Assembly: GCF_044810985.1 (NCBI RefSeq)
Contig: NZ_CP085242.1
Location: 2,728,001 to 2,792,000 of the forward strand
Direction: 5' to 3'
Source: Marinospirillum sp031581385
GTDB taxonomy: Bacteria > Pseudomonadota > Gammaproteobacteria > Pseudomonadales > Halomonadaceae
DNA: 64,000 nt
Part shown: in pieces, positions 61,570-64,000 of the stretch
Position numbering within the stretch: the stretch's first letter is position 1
Layout: each line of letters opens with the position of its first letter
Notes under the pieces: model-generated
What the model saw: the letters and a program-made list of their open reading frames with translations, nothing else
The model's database searches: none
What the model was told of the DNA's origin: nothing
Made by a program: the position numbers and the translations under genes

Positions 61570-62489
61570 GCTGGCATGAAACACCTCAACAGGCCATTGA
61601 GGGCTACCTTGAAGCCCTGCTGAGTGATGATGACGGTCACGATCTTGATCTTGAAGACCTGTATTCCCAGCCTGCGTCCAGCCCGCCCAGGGAGGAGTCG
61701 CACCAGGGTCGCCATTTGAGTGACTCCCTGGCCAGAGCCCGTCAGGCAGCCACGCAACCGGAAGAGGAATCCAAGCCTGTTGCGTTTGAGGAAGCTGAGC
61801 CCGCACCCCAGGTACTGATGCCCGAATTGAAGTTCGCGCCCGAACCGGAGCCTGAACCCAAGCCGCAGCCCGTAGTGGAGCCCGAACCCGAGCCTGTTGC
61901 CAAGGTGGCTGATCCTGAACCCGAGGTGGTTGCCAAACCACCGGCAGAAAAAACACCTGATCAGCCGCCCAGTCCACCGGGCTGGAAAGATGGTCGTCCG
62001 GTCTGGGCGCAGGAGCGGTTTGAGTGTCTGCTGTTCAAGGTCAAAGGACTAACCCTGGCTGTGCCCCTGGTAGAGCTGGGTGGGATTATCAAGATTGATC
62101 GGGAGCCGACCCCGTTATTCGGTCAGCCCGACTGGTTTCTGGGAATGCTCAGGGCCAATGATATCAATGTTTGCATGGTGGATACTGCACAGTGGGTTTT
62201 GCCCCCGGCCTTGATTGAAAAGCATCCGGAAACCTACAAACTGATTATTCGTATTCATGACAGTGTCTGGGGTTTGGCTTGTAACGAGGTGGATCGCTCC
62301 ATCTCTCTGGAACCCGATCAGGTGCGCTGGCGTACTTCACTGGGCAAGCGCCCCTGGCTGGCTGGCACTGTGATTGAGCATATGTGTGCCCTGATTGATG
62401 TGGCTGCCTTCGATCGCCTGCTCAAGGAAGGTCATGGTCAGATGGAACCGGCCAATCTCAGTGCTCTGAACAAGATCGACTCGGAATAA
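61566..62489 (+). CDS. parP: ParP-like CheW-domain protein with acidic Pro/Glu linker
   Basis: A 307-residue protein. The N-terminal ~145 residues are Pro/Glu-rich, with PEPEPEP runs. The C-terminal ~150 residues are a CheW-like/AIF domain (FECLLFKVKGLTLAVPLVELGGIIKID...LACNEVDRSISLEPDQVRWR). In Vibrio, ParP binds ParC and CheA and anchors the array. Same-operon overlap with parC supports this role. Confidence 0.88.
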   Translation: MSWHETPQQAIEGYLEALLSDDDGHDLDLEDLYSQPASSPPREESHQGRHLSDSLARARQAATQPEEESKPVAFEEAEPAPQVLMPELKFAPEPEPEPKPQPVVEPEPEPVAKVADPEPEVVAKPPAEKTPDQPPSPPGWKDGRPVWAQERFECLLFKVKGLTLAVPLVELGGIIKIDREPTPLFGQPDWFLGMLRANDINVCMVDTAQWVLPPALIEKHPETYKLIIRIHDSVWGLACNEVDRSISLEPDQVRWRTSLGKRPWLAGTVIEHMCALIDVAAFDRLLKEGHGQMEPANLSALNKIDSE

Positions 62490-62580
62490 AGGTGCCATCT
62501 GCCCACTGTTTTTCTGGGCAGAGGTGTATTAGCATAGCGACTTATGGGTGTTTCCCCCATCTGAACTGAAGGATAGAACC

Positions 62581-63069
62581 ATGTCTAGCCCACAAAAGAT
62601 TCAGGCTGAAAGCGCCTCAGATCCAGTACTCCAGTATGTGACCTTTCGTCTGGCTGAAGAGACCTACGGCATCAATGTGATGATGGTGCAGGAAGTGCTG
62701 CGCTACACTGAAATCGCCCCGGTTCCCGGTGCTCCCGACTATGTGTTGGGCATCATCAACCTGCGGGGTAATGTGGTCACAGTTATTGACACCCGTCAGC
62801 GTTTTGGTTTGATGCCTGGTGAAGTCACTGATGCCACCCGCATCATGATTATTGAAGCCGAACAGCAGGTGGTGGGTATCATGGTGGACTCGGTTGCCGA
62901 AGTGGTTTATCTCAAACAGTCCGAGATAGAAACTGCGCCCAATGTGGGTAATGAAGAAAGCGCCAAGTTTATCCAGGGGGTTTGCAACAAGAACAATGAA
63001 CTCTTGATTCTTGTCGAACTGAACAAGCTTATGTCCGATGATGAATGGTCTGAACTGGCCGCTCTTTAA
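62581..63069 (+). CDS. cheW: chemotaxis coupling protein CheW
   Basis: A 162-residue adaptor linking receptors to CheA. The start at 62581 follows AAGGATAG. The two SH3-like subdomains are seen, with the NLRGNVVTVIDTRQRFG stretch that contacts receptors. It shares its stop base with the next start (TAATG). Confidence 0.96.
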   Translation: MSSPQKIQAESASDPVLQYVTFRLAEETYGINVMMVQEVLRYTEIAPVPGAPDYVLGIINLRGNVVTVIDTRQRFGLMPGEVTDATRIMIIEAEQQVVGIMVDSVAEVVYLKQSEIETAPNVGNEESAKFIQGVCNKNNELLILVELNKLMSDDEWSELAAL

Positions 63070-63515
63070 TGCCTATGCCTTCCCTGTTTGAGTTGGTTGC
63101 CGTTGTTGTGGCTTTCCTGGCCCTGGTGCTGGGGCTTCTTGCTTTTGCTCATATTCGCAAGCTCAGGCAGAAACAGGAGGAGGCCAGAAATGAAACCCAT
63201 TTGCTGATTAAAGCCCTGCGCAATGAGAATCATGCCATGGGCAGTGGTGCCATAGGGATGGGGCAGCGCCTGGTGGAAGTGGAAAAGCGACTCAACAACA
63301 CCATGGAACGGCAGATGGAGGTGGAGCAGCGCGATCCGGGCAGTCTGCCTTATGCCTATGCAGTGCGTCTGGTTGAAATGGGTGCCACTGTGGACGACCT
63401 GGTTCAGAACTGTGGTCTGGCCAGGGTGGAAGCTGAATTGATTACCCTGGTGCACACCGAATTGAAAGCCCAGCGTGAAGAGCCGGACCGGGAAGAACAC
63501 TACTCCATCAATTGA
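63069..63515 (+). CDS. DUF2802-family membrane protein
   Basis: A 148-residue protein with one N-terminal TM helix (about 5-28), a charged coiled coil (about 30-95) and a C-terminal helical domain (VRLVEMGATVDDLVQNCGLARVEAELITLVH) that looks like a degenerate HTH. It regularly follows cheW in pseudomonads. Its function is unknown. It is likely the last gene of the chemotaxis operon. Confidence 0.85.
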   Translation: MPMPSLFELVAVVVAFLALVLGLLAFAHIRKLRQKQEEARNETHLLIKALRNENHAMGSGAIGMGQRLVEVEKRLNNTMERQMEVEQRDPGSLPYAYAVRLVEMGATVDDLVQNCGLARVEAELITLVHTELKAQREEPDREEHYSIN

Positions 63516-63516
63516 G

Positions 63517-63810
63517 TTAGCCTGGTGGGTTCTTGCTTTTCAGGGTGTCCAGGTCATAAACAAAAGCCAGAACTTCAGCAATGGCCATATACAGCAGCTC
63601 CGGTATTTCTTCACCCAGCTCCAGATGGGCCAGGGCTGCAGCCAGATCGGCATCCTCGTAAAGCGGCACTCCCTTCTCTTCGGCAATTTCAATAATCTTC
63701 TCGGCAATTTCCGCGCAACCCTTGGCGGTCAGTCGCGGTGCTCCCAGGCCATCATACTGCAAGGCCAGGGCGCGTTTGGGCGGCGGGTTTCTGGGTCTGC
63801 TGAGGCGCAT
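63517..63810 (-). CDS. FlhB C-terminal-domain-like protein (FhlB type)
   Basis: A 97-residue protein matching the cytoplasmic domain of FlhB/YscU but lacking both the TM part and the NPTH cleavage motif. GAPRLTAKGCAEIAEKIIEIAEEKGVPLYEDADLAAAL and the IAEVLAFVYDLD end are homologous to the post-cleavage half of FlhB. The start at 63810 is supported by GGAG 9 nt upstream. In Bacillus a similar protein can stand in for the FlhB domain. It pairs with the FliK-like gene just upstream. Confidence 0.88.
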   Translation of the reverse strand: MRLSRPRNPPPKRALALQYDGLGAPRLTAKGCAEIAEKIIEIAEEKGVPLYEDADLAAALAHLELGEEIPELLYMAIAEVLAFVYDLDTLKSKNPPG

Positions 63811-63814
63811 CTTG

Positions 63815-64000
63815 TTATATCTCCGTATCAATGATCTGTTGAGGGTGCCTGCTGGGCGCACGTTGTGGGGGTTTGCCCAGATGACAGTCAATGCGTTCGA
63901 CATCAGCGCCCAGACGCCTGAGGCGGGCTTCCAGAACACTGACTTCCTTTTGCATGGGCCCCCAGGCTTCCTTGGCTTCAACCCAGACGTCGGCTTTTAA
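63815..64000 (-). CDS. FliK-like protein, C-terminal end only (start beyond window)
   Basis: Sixty-one codons in frame run from the window edge to a TAA at 63815-63817. The segment LKADVWVEAKEAWGPMQKEV followed by a charged helix (LEARLRRLGADVERIDCHLG) resembles the C-terminal part of hook-length-control-type proteins that neighbour the FlhB-like gene in pseudomonads. It lies 4 nt upstream of that gene, so the two form an operon. Family assignment is tentative because most of the gene is missing. Confidence 0.6.
   Translation of the reverse strand, partial: LKADVWVEAKEAWGPMQKEVSVLEARLRRLGADVERIDCHLGKPPQRAPSRHPQQIIDTEI

Noticed and set aside
1..64000. CRISPR array, tRNA or rRNA genes
   Set aside because: No regularly spaced direct repeats and no recognisable tRNA or rRNA sequence were found on reading.

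Overview
The window reads as a chromosomal segment of a marine-type gammaproteobacterium, most like Oceanospirillales/Pseudomonadales. The evidence is gene order. The flagellar and chemotaxis run (fleS-fleR-fliE...flhB-flhA-flhF-fliA-cheYZAB-parC-parP-cheW-DUF2802) follows the Pseudomonas/Vibrio polar-flagellum arrangement, and coaBC-dut-algC-argB-slmA next to radC-rpmB-rpmG is a typical gammaproteobacterial housekeeping cluster. No rRNA or tRNA gene was seen, so the genus stays open.

Layout. 1-2.2 kb: an acyl-CoA dehydrogenase (cut by the window edge) divergent from an AraC-type regulator. 2.2-11.8 kb: two envelope-export modules, an RND adaptor/pump pair and an MMPL-type exporter with a LolA-like protein and an outer-membrane beta-barrel protein. 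An ArsR repressor gene with the two cysteines of the persulfide-sensing BigR/SqrR/HlyU group lies between them. A nearly identical 21-bp AT-rich site precedes both modules. 12.1-18.5 kb: an accessory island that reads as an integron cassette array without a visible integrase. It holds a cassette with a two-TM coiled-coil protein, a complete attC, a cassette with a TIR-domain protein, and a second attC split by an IS1111-type (IS110 family) element. A third cassette is interrupted by an IS21-family element with a 5-bp target duplication, followed by a transposase scrap, the tail of a higB toxin and an intact higA antitoxin. 18.8-24.8 kb: slmA, argB, algC, dut, coaBC, radC, rpmB, rpmG. 24.9-35.1 kb: an isolated fliD behind a good sigma-28-like promoter, mutM, small membrane proteins, gcvH, a thioesterase, a DUF2971 protein, an MFS transporter, hisF, hisA, hisH and hisB (with a low-GC small membrane ORF between hisH and hisA), and a PanM-like acetyltransferase. 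35.2-64 kb: the flagellar two-component regulators, basal body, C-ring, export apparatus, sigma-28 and chemotaxis genes, ending in a DUF2802 protein, a FlhB C-terminal-like protein and the end of a FliK-like gene on the opposite strand.

How it fits together. The last 29 kb supplies most of a polar flagellum's basal body, switch and export gate and a complete chemotaxis core with the ParC/ParP polar array-positioning pair. fleQ, fleN/flhG, flagellin, hook and rod genes are not in the window. The 2-12 kb region looks like a sulfur-stress-responsive export regulon. The 12-18 kb island is the main site of gene acquisition and carries a candidate defence gene (TIR) on a mobile cassette.
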